A DNA stretch of 64,000 nucleotides from an uncultured Phascolarctobacterium sp. (GCA_949299135.1 CASFZG010000006.1:1-64000), one strand, 5' to 3'; numbered from the stretch's first letter, positions 37,922-48,083 are shown. Numbers and translations: made by a program. Notes: generated by a model from the sequence alone, not told the origin.

Positions 37922-40258
37922 ATGATAAAAAGTAAGGAAAAAATACTGGAGTTTATGCGGCAAAGCAGTTATGCGCCGCTGACTGCCGAAGATTTAATTG
38001 AATCCATACCCATAACCGGCAACCTGAACACGTTTTGGCAGGATTTGAAGGAATTGCAGGAAAACGGCGAAATTATCAAAACCCGTTTCGGCACTTTCGG
38101 TTTGCCGGAGCGCATGGGGCTTGTTGTTGGGCGCGTGCAGCTGACGAGCAAAGGCTTTGGTTTTGTTATACCAGATAACAAGGGCGAGCGCCCGGATGTA
38201 TTTATCCCGCCGCGCCTTTTGAACGGAGCTATGAACAATGACCGCGTTATGGCAAGGGTAGAAACCGCAGGCGGTGATAAGCGCAAGCCTGAAGGCGAGA
38301 TAATCCGCATTATCAAACACGCCAATAATAAAATTGTCGGTACGTTTAAAGCAAGCCGCGATTATGGTTTTGTTGTGCCTGACGATAAACGCATCGGGCA
38401 GGACGTTTATATTTTAAAACGCAATTTTAACGGCGCAAAAACCAACCAGAAGGTTGTGGTTGAAATTACCGAGTGGGCGCCGGACAGCCGCCGCAATATC
38501 GAAGGCAAGATTGTGGAAGTGCTTGGCAACACCGGCGACGTCGGTATGGAACTGCTGTCGCTGATTAAGCAGTACGACTTGCCGCTGGAGTTTCCGGAGC
38601 AGGTTATCACGGCATCTAAACGTGTGCCGAAAACCATTAAAAGCACGGAGCTTGAAGGCAGGCGTGATTTGCGTGACCGTTTGATTGTAACCATTGACGG
38701 CGACGATGCCAAAGACCTTGACGACGCTGTTTTTGTGCAGCCTGCGGAGAATGGCGATTTTACGCTGGGCGTTTACATTGCCGATGTCAGCCACTATGTG
38801 CGTGAAAATACTATTCTGGACAGGGAAGCACAGGAGCGCGGCACCAGCGTATACCTTGTAGACCGCGTGCTGCCTATGCTGCCGGAACGCCTTTCCAACG
38901 GTATTTGCAGCCTTAACGCCGGTGAGGACCGCCTGGTAATGTGCTGTGAAATGCTGATAGACAAAAAAGGGCGCATAAAAAGCTACGATATTTTCCCCGG
39001 CGTTATCAACGTGCGCTACCGTTTAAGCTACCGCATTGTGCGCGAGATTCTGGTCAATAAAAATGCAGAATTAACGGAAAAATACCGCGACGCGCTGCCG
39101 ATGCTGAACGAAATGGAAAAGCTGTGCGTAATCCTGCACAAAAAACGCGTAACGCGCGGCGCGATAGATTTTGACCTGCCGGAGCAGAAAGTAATTCTGG
39201 ACGAGCAGGGCAGGCCGCTGGAAATTGTTCAGCGTGAGCACGGCCTTGCAGAATCAATCATTGAAGAATTTATGCTGGCCGCCAACGAAACCGTGGCGCG
39301 CCACATGGCATTGCAGAAATGGCCGTTTATTTACCGCGTGCACGACAAGCCGCAGGAAGAAAAAATGCGCGACCTGTCGCTGCTGCTGTCACGTTTTAAC
39401 GTAAAAATGCCGGTTGCGGCAGAAGTTAAACCGCTGGCGCTGCAAAAAGCGTTAATCGCTATGGAAGGCCGCCCCGAAGAACGCATGGTATCAACTGTGG
39501 CGCTGCGTTCGTTAAAACAGGCCGTTTACCAGACGGATAATATCGGCCACTTTGGCCTTGCGGCAGAATATTACACGCATTTTACTTCGCCAATCCGCCG
39601 TTACCCGGATTTGATTGTACACCGCCTGCTGCATAAATGGCTGGTTGACCCGTACATGAAGGAAAAAACAAAAGACGAATACATCGATAAGCTCGACCAT
39701 ATTGCCGAACATTCTTCAATCCGTGAGCGCACGGCTGCAGAAGCCGAACGTGCCACCGTCGATTTGAAGAAGGCAGAATATATGGCAGGGCACATCGGCG
39801 AAGAATACGACGGCATCATCAGCGGCGTTACCGCTTTCGGCATGTTTGTCGAGCTGGAAAACGGCGTGGAAGGCCTGGTGCATATTTCCAGCCTGCTGGA
39901 TGATTACTACGAATTTATTGAAGAAAACTACGCGCTGATGGGCACGCATACACGCAAGTGCTATCGACTTGGCGACCCGGTACGCATTGAAGTCTTTCAG
40001 GTTAATATTGCCGAACGTAATATTGATTTTATCCTCGCGGGCGAGGACGACAGCGTGCGCGAGCGTATTAAAATGCAGCTGGCTGAACAGCGTAAAACCG
40101 CACCGCGTTATAGCGCCGAGCCGGAAAAGAAAGGCAAAAATAAAAAGGGCAAGAACAAATTTGCCAAACGCGGCAAGGGCGGCACCGGCGGAAACAAATA
40201 TTTGAAGGACGCCAAGCCCAAGCGCGGCAAACATAAGAAAAAACAGAGGAACAAATAG
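37922..40258 (+). CDS. rnr: Ribonuclease R
   Basis: The 778-residue 3'-5' exoribonuclease degrades structured RNA and works with tmRNA in quality control. An N-terminal helix-turn-helix-like segment and cold-shock domains ([14 protein letters not shown]) are followed by the RNB catalytic domain with [14 protein letters not shown]-terminal S1 domain ([15 protein letters not shown]) and a Lys-rich tail complete it. It overlaps smpB by one base; the partner tmRNA is encoded 1 kb downstream. Confidence 0.97.
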   Translation: MIKSKEKILEFMRQSSYAPLTAEDLIESIPITGNLNTFWQDLKELQENGEIIKTRFGTFGLPERMGLVVGRVQLTSKGFGFVIPDNKGERPDVFIPPRLLNGAMNNDRVMARVETAGGDKRKPEGEIIRIIKHANNKIVGTFKASRDYGFVVPDDKRIGQDVYILKRNFNGAKTNQKVVVEITEWAPDSRRNIEGKIVEVLGNTGDVGMELLSLIKQYDLPLEFPEQVITASKRVPKTIKSTELEGRRDLRDRLIVTIDGDDAKDLDDAVFVQPAENGDFTLGVYIADVSHYVRENTILDREAQERGTSVYLVDRVLPMLPERLSNGICSLNAGEDRLVMCCEMLIDKKGRIKSYDIFPGVINVRYRLSYRIVREILVNKNAELTEKYRDALPMLNEMEKLCVILHKKRVTRGAIDFDLPEQKVILDEQGRPLEIVQREHGLAESIIEEFMLAANETVARHMALQKWPFIYRVHDKPQEEKMRDLSLLLSRFNVKMPVAAEVKPLALQKALIAMEGRPEERMVSTVALRSLKQAVYQTDNIGHFGLAAEYYTHFTSPIRRYPDLIVHRLLHKWLVDPYMKEKTKDEYIDKLDHIAEHSSIRERTAAEAERATVDLKKAEYMAGHIGEEYDGIISGVTAFGMFVELENGVEGLVHISSLLDDYYEFIEENYALMGTHTRKCYRLGDPVRIEVFQVNIAERNIDFILAGEDDSVRERIKMQLAEQRKTAPRYSAEPEKKGKNKKGKNKFAKRGKGGTGGNKYLKDAKPKRGKHKKKQRNK

Positions 40259-40722
40259 TGGAACAGAAGATAAAAATAGTTGCTGAAAACAGAAAAGCGC
40301 GACACGATTACACCATTCACGAAACCTACGAGGCAGGCATTGCCCTGACAGGTACGGAGGTAAAATCGCTGCGCGCGGGCAAAGCCAATATGAAGGACAG
40401 CTATGCCCAGATTACTAAAAGTGCGGAAGTTATTGTTTGCAACCTGCACATCAGCCCTTACGACCAGGGCAACCGCTTTAACCATGACCCGCTGCGCGAC
40501 CGCAAGCTGCTTCTGCACAGGGCGGAAATCCGCAGGCTCATCGGCAAGGTTAAGGAAAAAGGCTACACCCTTGTGCCGTTAAAAATGTATTTTACGCACG
40601 GGCTGATTAAAATTGAAATCGCGCTGGCGACAGGCAAAAAGCTGTATGACAAACGTCAGGACATGGCTAAACGCGACGCCAAACGCGAGGTTGAACGTGC
40701 TATGAAAGAGCGTAATAAATAA
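40258..40722 (+). CDS. smpB: SsrA-binding protein SmpB
   Basis: The 154-residue protein brings tmRNA to stalled ribosomes. The family sequence [17 protein letters not shown] is followed by G-T-E-V-K-S-L-R and a C-terminal basic tail with [13 protein letters not shown] 40258 overlaps the rnr stop. The neighbouring tmRNA gene (41245-41590) completes the trans-translation set. Confidence 0.97.
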   Translation: MEQKIKIVAENRKARHDYTIHETYEAGIALTGTEVKSLRAGKANMKDSYAQITKSAEVIVCNLHISPYDQGNRFNHDPLRDRKLLLHRAEIRRLIGKVKEKGYTLVPLKMYFTHGLIKIEIALATGKKLYDKRQDMAKRDAKREVERAMKERNK

Positions 40723-40741
40723 AAACAAAGGAGATGTTGTT

Positions 40742-41140
40742 ATGAAGAAGATGTTGCTGCTTGTTTTGGCTGCCGTACTTGCAATATCGGCAGTATGCTT
40801 TGCGCAAAGCCCAGCCAATGCGGAAGGCTACCAGAAAATTACGCCGCAGCAGGCAAAGGCACGCATGGCTGAACCCGGCGTAATTGTGTTGGATGTGCGT
40901 ATGCAGCAGGAATATGACGCAGGGCATATCACCAACGCTGTTTTGCTGCCGCTGCCGTTAATTGAAGCAGGCGACGCAGCAGTTGCCAAAGCGCTGCCGG
41001 ATAAAGACGCTGAAATTCTGGTTTACTGCCGCAGTGGGCGCCGCAGTGCGATTGCTGCCAACGCTTTAATCAACATGGGTTACACCAATGTTTTGGACTT
41101 CGGCGGCATTAACGACTGGCCGTACGAAGTGGTAAAATAA
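40742..41140 (+). CDS. Secreted single-domain rhodanese
   Basis: The 132-residue protein has an N-terminal signal peptide (M-K-K, hydrophobic stretch, A-N-A near residue 27) followed by one rhodanese domain. Rhodaneses move sulfane sulfur through an active-site cysteine. The loop C-R-S-G-R-R-S is intact and L-D-V-R marks the domain start. Export suggests a periplasmic or envelope site. The acceptor is unknown. The gene is 19 bases after smpB and ends at a strong terminator. Confidence 0.92.
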   Translation: MKKMLLLVLAAVLAISAVCFAQSPANAEGYQKITPQQAKARMAEPGVIVLDVRMQQEYDAGHITNAVLLPLPLIEAGDAAVAKALPDKDAEILVYCRSGRRSAIAANALINMGYTNVLDFGGINDWPYEVVK

Positions 41141-41154
41141 CAAACGGCAAAAAA

Positions 41155-41195
41155 TAAAGGCTGGTTACAGTTGATACTGTAATCAGCCTTTTGTG
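41155..41195 (+). terminator. Intrinsic terminator after the rhodanese gene
   Basis: AAAGGCTGGTTACAGT pairs with ACTGTAATCAGCCTTT around a short loop, followed by TTGT. It lies between the convergent rhodanese and tmRNA genes and may work in both directions. Confidence 0.85.
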
Positions 41196-41244
41196 TATTA
41201 TAACAGCTGTTGAAGAAATCCGTAATCAGCTGTTTCCGTGGCGA

Positions 41245-41590
41245 TGGTGGAGATGAGGGGAGTCGAACCCCTGTCCGAAAATATTGCAATATAACTTTCT
41301 CCGAGCGCAGCGCATCATTTTTTATTTCGCTTCAAAATCACCTGATGGCGGGTTACTTCGTCGCTATCCCGAAAAGTTTCCCCTAAAGCCCACGGGAGAA
41401 AGCTTTAAAGTATCCTGCTGTTGGCGTCCATATCATTCCCGCAGGAAAGGAACGAAAGGACGTAGCATTAAGCTGCTAAAGCGTAATCGTTTTTAGCGTT
41501 TATTTTTAAACGTCCGCCGTTTAACGTGCTGACGGAAACACGGCTCGCTTATCATACCACACCTATCCCCGTCGAAACCAGTACATCCCC
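41245..41590 (-). ncRNA. ssrA: Transfer-messenger RNA (tmRNA)
   Basis: Read on the minus strand, the gene starts GGGGATGTACTGGTTTCGAC at 41590 and ends CATCTCCACCA at 41245. The first seven bases pair with CATCTCC to form the tRNA-like acceptor stem, and GGTTCGACTCC near the 3' end is the T arm. The internal reading frame (complement of 41468-41497) runs GCT to TAA and encodes the degradation tag AKNDYALAA. The molecule is one-piece, about 346 nt. The tag's ALAA end targets stalled products to ClpXP-type proteases. It lies close to smpB and rnr. Confidence 0.96.
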
Positions 41591-41614
41591 GAGGTAAGTG
41601 AATTTCATTAAAAT

Positions 41615-41644
41615 ATTATAGCATATCTGTAACAAAATGTACAA
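41615..41644 (-). promoter_or_regulatory. Predicted promoter of tmRNA
   Basis: On the minus strand, TTGTAC (complement of 41639-41644), 18 bases and TATAAT (complement of 41615-41620) with an extended -10 TGC lie ~25 bases before the mature 5' end, consistent with a short 5' leader removed by RNase P. Confidence 0.75.
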
Positions 41645-41754
41645 GTGAAATTAATAAAATCCGCCGCAGCGGCAAGATTTGCAATTTTCTTTTATTTTTA
41701 TACAGCAAAGTGTATAATATACTTATATAACTATTTTAATAAAGGAGAACGGCG

Positions 41755-43053
41755 ATGAAGGAATACTCTCTCCCGTATGGCAGCGGCGAACAAAAAGTAA
41801 TGCTGCCCGAAGAACATATATTGTATGATATTCACGGCAACAAAGCAGCCGTTGCCGGCGATATTAAAGCGGCGACGCTGGAAGCACTGCGCAACCCGAT
41901 TGAAAGCGCACCGCTGAAGGACGTTGTTAAAGCAGGCGACAAAGTTGCGGTTATCGTTAGCGATATTACGCGTTTGGTACGCACCGCAGATTTTTTACCA
42001 GTTGTTATTGACGAAATCAACGCGGGCGGCGTGCCCGACAGCGATATTACCATTGTTGTGGCAACCGGCACGCACCGCGCCCACACGCCGGAAGAAGACG
42101 TTATGGTTTGCGGCGCCGATATTGTAAAGCGCATTAAAATTCATCAGCATGACTGCCGCAATAACGACGAACTGGTTGACCTTGGTGTTACTAGCCGCGG
42201 CACACCGATTTTAATTGATAAAACCGTGCTTGACGCTGATAAAATAATCATCACCGGCGCGTTATCCCTGCACCCGATGGCAGGCTTCGGCGGCGGGCGC
42301 AAAGCAGTTATGCCGGGCGTAAGCGGCTATGCTACCATTATGCACAACCACGCCATGGCACTGGCCGATGAAGTCGGTGCTGGCTGTAACCCGCTGTGCG
42401 AAACCGGCGTTTTGGAAAACAATCCGCTGCATGAGGATATGACCGAGGTTTGCGCCAAAATTAACCCTGCCTTTTTAGTAAATATGGTGTTCAGCCCCGA
42501 AGGCGACCTGCACGAAGTTGTGGCAGGGCACTGGTACAAAGCGTGGGAAAAAGGCTGCCACGATTTACTGGCTATGGCTGGCGTGCATATTAAAGAGCAG
42601 GCGGACGTCGTTATCGCTTCCGCAGGCGGCAGCCCGAAGGACATCAACCTGTACCAAAGCTGCAAAGCGCACATGAACGCAGTTTTTGCAGTTAAACCCG
42701 GCGGCTACCTCATCTGCACGCTGGAATGCCCGGATATTAAAGAGCCGGCAATATTTACCGACTGGTTCTCAAAATCCGACATTCTGCAATTTGAAAAAGA
42801 CGTGCGTGCCGATTTTTCCATTCCGGCCTTTGTCGCGTTTAAAACGCGATGCATTGTAAATTCGCTGCATACCTATCTGGTAACGAAACCGGAGAACTTT
42901 GATTTTGTCCGCGCGACGGGGCAGACGCCGGTAACTACGCTGGAAGAAGCATGGCAGCTGGTGCAGCACGATTTAGCCAAAAATAACAAACAGGATTACA
43001 CAATTACGATTATGGGGCACGCCTCCGCGACGCTGCCGATACTGGACAAGTGA
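41755..43053 (+). CDS. LarA-family nickel-pincer racemase/epimerase, copy 1
   Basis: The 432-residue protein belongs to the lactate racemase LarA family, whose members use the nickel-pincer nucleotide cofactor to racemise or epimerise 2-hydroxyacids. Residues matching the Lactiplantibacillus LarA active site are present, each offset by one: H107 (G-T-H-R-A), H173 (L-H-P-M-A-G-F-G-G-G), K183 (G-G-R-K), which would anchor the cofactor, and H199 (H-N-H), a nickel ligand. AAAGGAG precedes the ATG and TATAAT at 41713-41718 may be the -10. It is the first of three paralogues in a row. Substrate specificity cannot be predicted; D/L-lactate is only one option. Confidence 0.9.
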   Translation: MKEYSLPYGSGEQKVMLPEEHILYDIHGNKAAVAGDIKAATLEALRNPIESAPLKDVVKAGDKVAVIVSDITRLVRTADFLPVVIDEINAGGVPDSDITIVVATGTHRAHTPEEDVMVCGADIVKRIKIHQHDCRNNDELVDLGVTSRGTPILIDKTVLDADKIIITGALSLHPMAGFGGGRKAVMPGVSGYATIMHNHAMALADEVGAGCNPLCETGVLENNPLHEDMTEVCAKINPAFLVNMVFSPEGDLHEVVAGHWYKAWEKGCHDLLAMAGVHIKEQADVVIASAGGSPKDINLYQSCKAHMNAVFAVKPGGYLICTLECPDIKEPAIFTDWFSKSDILQFEKDVRADFSIPAFVAFKTRCIVNSLHTYLVTKPENFDFVRATGQTPVTTLEEAWQLVQHDLAKNNKQDYTITIMGHASATLPILDK

Positions 43054-44345
43054 GCAAAATGAAAGAATACAGATTAAAATACGGCAAAGGCGAACAAAGC
43101 ATCAAGCTTGATGAGAACAAGGTGCTGCAAATTATCGATGCTGAGCCGGGAGTAAAAATTACCGATTTAAAACAGGCGGTGCTGGATGCTATCCGCAATC
43201 CGGTTGGCAGCGCACCGCTGAAGGAAGTTGTAAAAGCAGGCGACAAGGTTGTAATCCTCGTCAGCGATATCACGCGTGCGTGGACAAAAACCAGCCAATA
43301 CCTGCCGATAGTGGTGGAGGAGCTGAACAACAACGGCGTGCCCGATGAGGATATTTCCGTTATCGTCGCTGCCGGTACGCACCGTGCCAACACCGATGAA
43401 GAAAAGAAAATCATTCTGGGCGAGGATTTATTCCGCCGCTTAAAGGTTTACGACCACGACGCTTACGATATGGAAAAGAATGTGTACCTTGGCACTACCA
43501 AACGCGGTACGCCGGTGTACCTTGACAAGCGCGCTGTGGAAGCGGATAAGGTCATTCTTACCGGCGGCATTACGCCGCATCTATTTGCAGGCTTCGGCGG
43601 CGGGCGCAAAAGCGTACTGCCCGGCATTGCCGCAGCGCAAACCATTAACCACAACCATGTTATGGCGCTCAGCGATACGATTGGCGGCGGCATTAACCCC
43701 GATACCTGCCTTGCCAAAACTTGGGATAACCGCGTCAGCGACGATATGTGCGACGCAACCGCCATGCTGAACCCGTGCTTTTTAGTTAACTCCATTATGG
43801 ATGCCGACGGCGATTTTTACGCAGTCGTTGCGGGCAACTGGCATGACGCATGGCTGGAAGGCACGCGCATTGTGCTTAAGCAGCAAAATGCAAAAACCAA
43901 AGCCAAAGCTGATATTGCAATTACCAGCGGCGGCGGTTTTCCTTACGATATGAATCTCTATCAGGGAATGAAGGCTTATGTCCCGGCGGCGATGTCGCTG
44001 AAAGAAGGCGGCGTAATGATTGCCGTGCTGGAGTGCGAGGACATTGCCGAACCGCCGGTATACTTCAACAGTTTCCATTATGATGATTTAAAGGAAATGG
44101 AACAGGACGTGCGCGACGGTTTTACCATACCTTTTTATGTGGCGTTTTACACCTGCTGCCTGGCGGAACGTTTTACCGTTATTTTGGTGACGAAGCCCGA
44201 AAACTTTGAAAAAGCACGCAAAACACGCGCCGTACCTGTAGCTACGCTTGAAGAAGCAATGGCGATGGCGGAAAAAATTGTCGGCAAGGATTACACCGTC
44301 AACATCATTCCGCACGGCATGGCAACAATACCTGTTTTTGATTAA
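43050..44345 (+). CDS. LarA-family nickel-pincer racemase/epimerase, copy 2
   Basis: The 431-residue paralogue keeps the active-site pattern: G-T-H-R-A-N, P-H-L-F-A-G-F-G-G-G-R-K and N-H-N-H. It starts at a GTG overlapping the copy 1 stop by four bases (an in-frame ATG lies at 43059), so translation is probably coupled. The N-terminal L-K-Y-G-K-G-E-Q and G-S-A-P-L-K-E-V-V-K-A-G-D-K segments match copy 1 closely. That suggests gene duplication followed by change of substrate. No other function is apparent. Confidence 0.9.
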   Translation: MSKMKEYRLKYGKGEQSIKLDENKVLQIIDAEPGVKITDLKQAVLDAIRNPVGSAPLKEVVKAGDKVVILVSDITRAWTKTSQYLPIVVEELNNNGVPDEDISVIVAAGTHRANTDEEKKIILGEDLFRRLKVYDHDAYDMEKNVYLGTTKRGTPVYLDKRAVEADKVILTGGITPHLFAGFGGGRKSVLPGIAAAQTINHNHVMALSDTIGGGINPDTCLAKTWDNRVSDDMCDATAMLNPCFLVNSIMDADGDFYAVVAGNWHDAWLEGTRIVLKQQNAKTKAKADIAITSGGGFPYDMNLYQGMKAYVPAAMSLKEGGVMIAVLECEDIAEPPVYFNSFHYDDLKEMEQDVRDGFTIPFYVAFYTCCLAERFTVILVTKPENFEKARKTRAVPVATLEEAMAMAEKIVGKDYTVNIIPHGMATIPVFD

Positions 44346-44376
44346 ATTAAAATAAATTTTTTCAGGGGAAAGGAAG

Positions 44377-45684
44377 ATGAATATGGCATTGAAAAATTTT
44401 AAATTCGGTTTTGGCGACGGCTATCAGGAAGTAGCCCTGCCGGAAGAACACATTTTGCAGGTAATTGAAGGCAACGAAAGCGAAAAAATTACCGACGTTA
44501 AAGCGGCTGTTTTAAAAGCCTTGCGCGAGCCTATCAACAGCAAACCCTTGCAGCAGTGTGTTAATAAGGGCGAAAAGGTAGCAATCGTCGTCAGCGACAT
44601 TACCCGCCTTGTGCATACCGACCAGATTCTGGTGCATATCGTTAACGAACTGAACCTTGCCGGTATTCCGGACGAAGATATCAGCATCGTTGTAGCTCAG
44701 GGCACCCACCGTGCGCAGACCCATGAAGAAGACGTTATCGTTTGCGGGCAGGAGGTTGTAGACCGCATTAAAATTTTCCAGCACAGCAGCAAGGATTCCG
44801 AATGCGTGCATGTCGGCGATACCCCGCGCGGCGTGCCCGTATGGATTGACAAACACGTAACCGACGCCGACAAAGTAATCCTTACCGGCGGCATTACCGT
44901 ACATCTTCTGGCGGGTTATGGCGGCGGGCGCAAAAGCATTCTGCCTGGCGTTGCCAGCGACGAAACCATTCAAAAACATCATTCCCTGGCACTGGCCGAT
45001 GAATTTGGCGGCGGCGTATATCCCGGCGTTGAAACTGCCAATATCGACGGCAACCGCTTCCACGAAGAACTGTGTGCAGCATGCGAATTTATCAATCCGT
45101 GCTTCTTGGTAAACAACGTGCTGGATAACGACGGCGACTTTGCCAAAATCGTCGGCGGCCACTGGTATGACGCATGGCTGGAAGGCACCAAAGAAGTGCT
45201 TAGAATTCAGGGCGTAAAATGCAAAGGCCGTGCCGATGTTGTTATCGCATCTCCGGGCGGCTTCCCGAAGGATATCAACCTTTATCAGGGCAGCAAAACT
45301 TATGATACCTCTGTGCTGGCGCTGAAAAAAGGCGGCATTTTGATTGCTGTCCTCGAAGCGCGCGAAATTAACGACCCGCCCGCATATATGGAAAGCTTCC
45401 GCTTTGATAACCTTACCGACATGGAAAGAGCGCTGCGCGAAGAATTTACCATTCCGTTTTATGTAGCGTTTGTTCTGGCCAATCTGTGCCATGACAACAC
45501 CGTTTACCTTGTAACCAAACCCGAAAACTTTGAAGCCGCAGCAAGAACCGGACAAATTCCGGTAGCGACGGTTGCCGAAGCGTGGGAACTGGCGCAGAAA
45601 AAACTGGCAGAGCAGGGCAAAACCGATTACACCATTAACGTAATGCAGCACGCAGCCAACACCGTGCCGATGATTGAAGAATAA
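44377..45684 (+). CDS. LarA-family nickel-pincer racemase/epimerase, copy 3
   Basis: The 435-residue paralogue has G-T-H-R-A-Q, V-H-L-L-A-G-Y-G-G-G-R-K and K-H-H-S at the catalytic positions, so the nickel and cofactor ligands are conserved. It starts 31 bases after copy 2 with its own ribosome site (AAAGGAAG) and is closed by a terminator shared with feoB. N-terminal L-P-E-E-H-I-L is shared with copy 1. The cofactor genes larB, larC and larE are not in this window. Confidence 0.9.
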   Translation: MNMALKNFKFGFGDGYQEVALPEEHILQVIEGNESEKITDVKAAVLKALREPINSKPLQQCVNKGEKVAIVVSDITRLVHTDQILVHIVNELNLAGIPDEDISIVVAQGTHRAQTHEEDVIVCGQEVVDRIKIFQHSSKDSECVHVGDTPRGVPVWIDKHVTDADKVILTGGITVHLLAGYGGGRKSILPGVASDETIQKHHSLALADEFGGGVYPGVETANIDGNRFHEELCAACEFINPCFLVNNVLDNDGDFAKIVGGHWYDAWLEGTKEVLRIQGVKCKGRADVVIASPGGFPKDINLYQGSKTYDTSVLALKKGGILIAVLEAREINDPPAYMESFRFDNLTDMERALREEFTIPFYVAFVLANLCHDNTVYLVTKPENFEAAARTGQIPVATVAEAWELAQKKLAEQGKTDYTINVMQHAANTVPMIEE

Positions 45685-45701
45685 GAGAAAAATAAAATAA
45701 C

Positions 45702-45742
45702 AAACAGCCTTTTACCTACAAGCGCAGGTAAAAGGCTGTTTT
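45702..45742. terminator. Bidirectional terminator between larA copy 3 and feoB
   Basis: AAACAGCCTTTTACCT (45702-45717) pairs with AGGTAAAAGGCTGTTTT (45726-45742). T-rich sequence follows on both strands. A closely similar hairpin lies at 62152-62186, also between convergent genes. Confidence 0.85.
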
Positions 45743-45785
45743 GCTTATCTCGTATTAAGTTTTAATCCGCCTAAGCGTTGAGTTT

Positions 45786-47801
45786 TTAATTAAATCCAAG
45801 CATCTTGCCGATGTGGTATACTGCAAAGGCCATCAGCCAGGCGATGGTGATTTCATATGCCATGATGCAGAGCGTTGCAATGCCGGAGTTCATTTCGCGC
45901 CTGATGGCGGCAAGTGCTGCCACGCAAGGCGGATAGAGCAGGGCGAAGGTTAAGTAGCTGAGCGCTGTAAGCGGGCTGAAGATGGTTTGCAGTGCGCTGC
46001 CGACCATTTCGTCGCCGCTGCCGGTAAGCACGGAAAGCGTACTGATAACGACTTCTTTAGCGGTGATGCCGGTAATAAGCGCCGTTGCCGCACGCCAGTC
46101 GCCAAAGCCCAGCGGTGCAAATACAGGGGCGATAAAGCTGCCAATCTGCGCCAGCATGCTTTGTGCTGGGTCTTCAACCATGTAAAAACGGGTGTCGAAG
46201 CTTTGCAGCAGCCAGATGACGATGCTGGCAAGGAAGATTATGGTAAAGGCTCTGTATAAAAAGTCTTTGGCTTTGCTCCACATGTGCAGGCCGATGTTGC
46301 GAGCGGTCGGCAGGCGGTAGGCAGGCAGTTCCATTACAAACGGTACGGGCTGGCCGTTGAACACAAAGGCTTTTAACAAAAGGCCGGAGAGTATTGCCAT
46401 GCAGATGCCGGTGAGGTACAGGAACATCATTACCTGCGCGCGGTTATCGGCAAAGAAGGCTGCAATAAACACGCCGTAAACAGGCAGTTTGGCGCTGCAC
46501 GACATGAACGGCGTTAAGATGATGGTGATTTTTCGGTCGCGTTCGCTGGCGAGAGTGCGGGTTGCCATAATGGCCGGTACGCTGCATCCGAAGCCGATAA
46601 GCATCGGCACGAAGGACGAGCCGGAAAGCCCGATTTTACGTAGCAGCATGTCCATTACAAAGGCAATGCGTGCCATGTAGCCGGTGTCTTCCAAAAGTGA
46701 GAGAAAGAAAAACAGTGTTACGATGGTGGGCAGGAACGAAAGTACGCTGCCGACGCCGGTGAATACGCCGTCGATAATTAATGAATGGATTGGCGCGCTG
46801 ACGCCTGCCGCCGTTAACCCTGCGTCTGCGGCGTCTGTTACTGCGGCAATGCCAAGTTCCAGCCATTCGCTAAGCGTTGCGCCGATAACGTCAAAAGTCA
46901 GCCAGAACACGGTGAACATTGTGAGCAAAAATATCGGTATCGCAAAATATTTGCTGGTTAAGTAGCGGTCCATTTTAACGGAACGCTGTTGGGCGATGCT
47001 TTCGTCCGGCTTATGTACTGTCTCGCTGCACAGTTCTTCAATATAAGTGTAGCGCATATCGGCCAGAGCCGCTTCCTTGTCGGTGTCCAGCGCTGTTTCC
47101 AGCTCCGTCGTCAAATGGCCGATGATGTCTTTTTCGTTTTCCGTCAGTTCAAGCTCTGCGCTTAAAAGGTCGTCGCCTTCAATCAGCTTGGTTGCCGAAA
47201 AGCGCAGCGGCAAACCCTTTTGGCGAACTTTATGCTCAATTAAATGGGCGATAGAGTGAATTGCCACATGGGCAGGGCCTTTGCAAAAGTCAATGCGTTC
47301 CGGCAGCTGGCCGGTTTCGGCAACAGTTTTTGCTCGGCGCACAAGCTCATCAACGCCTGCGCCGGAGTTTGCGGTAATGGGTATTACCGGAATGGTGAGC
47401 TTTTTCTCAAGGCTCTTGATATCAATACTGCCGCCGCTGGCCTGCAATTCGTCCATCATGTTCAGGGCGATGACCATCGGCGTGTTCAGCTCGATTAATT
47501 GCAGCGAAAGGTAGAGGCTGCGTTCGATATTGGTAGCGTCAAGCACGTTGACGATAACGTCCGGCTTGTTGCGCAAAAGCAAATCGCGCGTAACAATTTC
47601 TTCGGACGTATAAGGCGAAAGCGAATAAATGCCAGGCAGGTCGATAACGGTAATATCCTTATCCTTCAGCAAAATGCCTTCCTTTTTTTGTACCGTTACG
47701 CCCGGAAAATTGCCGACATGCTGGTTGCTGCCGGTAAGATAGTTAAACAGGGTGCTTTTGCCGCAATTCTGGTTTCCTACAAGTGCAAATGTCAGGCTCA
47801 T
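45786..47801 (-). CDS. feoB: Ferrous iron transporter FeoB
   Basis: The 671-residue inner-membrane protein imports Fe2+. The N-terminal G domain shows G-N-Q-N-C-G-K-S-T, the switch G-N-F-P-G-V-T-V, D-L-P-G-I-Y-S and N-M-M-D. A helical linker precedes about eight membrane segments with the family Gate motifs. The start overlaps feoA by four bases (ATGA). With feoA it forms a two-gene operon transcribed away from the perR-like gene. No feoC was seen. Confidence 0.96.
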   Translation of the reverse strand: MSLTFALVGNQNCGKSTLFNYLTGSNQHVGNFPGVTVQKKEGILLKDKDITVIDLPGIYSLSPYTSEEIVTRDLLLRNKPDVIVNVLDATNIERSLYLSLQLIELNTPMVIALNMMDELQASGGSIDIKSLEKKLTIPVIPITANSGAGVDELVRRAKTVAETGQLPERIDFCKGPAHVAIHSIAHLIEHKVRQKGLPLRFSATKLIEGDDLLSAELELTENEKDIIGHLTTELETALDTDKEAALADMRYTYIEELCSETVHKPDESIAQQRSVKMDRYLTSKYFAIPIFLLTMFTVFWLTFDVIGATLSEWLELGIAAVTDAADAGLTAAGVSAPIHSLIIDGVFTGVGSVLSFLPTIVTLFFFLSLLEDTGYMARIAFVMDMLLRKIGLSGSSFVPMLIGFGCSVPAIMATRTLASERDRKITIILTPFMSCSAKLPVYGVFIAAFFADNRAQVMMFLYLTGICMAILSGLLLKAFVFNGQPVPFVMELPAYRLPTARNIGLHMWSKAKDFLYRAFTIIFLASIVIWLLQSFDTRFYMVEDPAQSMLAQIGSFIAPVFAPLGFGDWRAATALITGITAKEVVISTLSVLTGSGDEMVGSALQTIFSPLTALSYLTFALLYPPCVAALAAIRREMNSGIATLCIMAYEITIAWLMAFAVYHIGKMLGFN

Positions 47802-48037
47802 GCTTCCTCCGGCTGTACGGTTATTTTTTTAGCGTCATCCAGTCGCAGAGTCAGCTCGTAGCCGCGCAGAAAAATCTCAATTGGGTCGCCCAAAGGCGCG
47901 CGTTTGCGTACCATAACTTTGGTTTTGGGCGTCAGCCCCATATCTAAAAAGCGGCGCCGCAAAATGCCTTCGCCGCCAACGGTAATAATCGTGGCCTTTT
48001 GCCCAATGGCCAGATTATTTAAGGTAATAGCGTCCAT
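47798..48037 (-). CDS. feoA: FeoA family protein
   Basis: The 79-residue SH3-like cytoplasmic protein assists FeoB. The pattern is G-Q-K-A-T-I-I-T-V-G-G, R-R-R-F-L-D-M-G-L-T-P and a final beta strand L-T-L-R-L-D-D-A-K-K-I. AAGGAG precedes the ATG. It is the first gene of feoAB. Confidence 0.93.
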   Translation of the reverse strand: MDAITLNNLAIGQKATIITVGGEGILRRRFLDMGLTPKTKVMVRKRAPLGDPIEIFLRGYELTLRLDDAKKITVQPEEA

Positions 48038-48083
48038 ATTTTATGTTCTCCTTATTGAATTACTCATAACTAACTGCAAATTT

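Noticed and set aside
41284-41496. 70-codon plus-strand frame inside the tmRNA region
   Set aside because: The region is fully explained by tmRNA on the minus strand, including acceptor stem, T arm and tag frame.
44512-45651. 379-codon minus-strand open frame opposite larA copy 3
   Set aside because: It is a shadow of a conserved LarA gene; similar antisense frames occur opposite copies 1 and 2 and many other genes because of codon bias.
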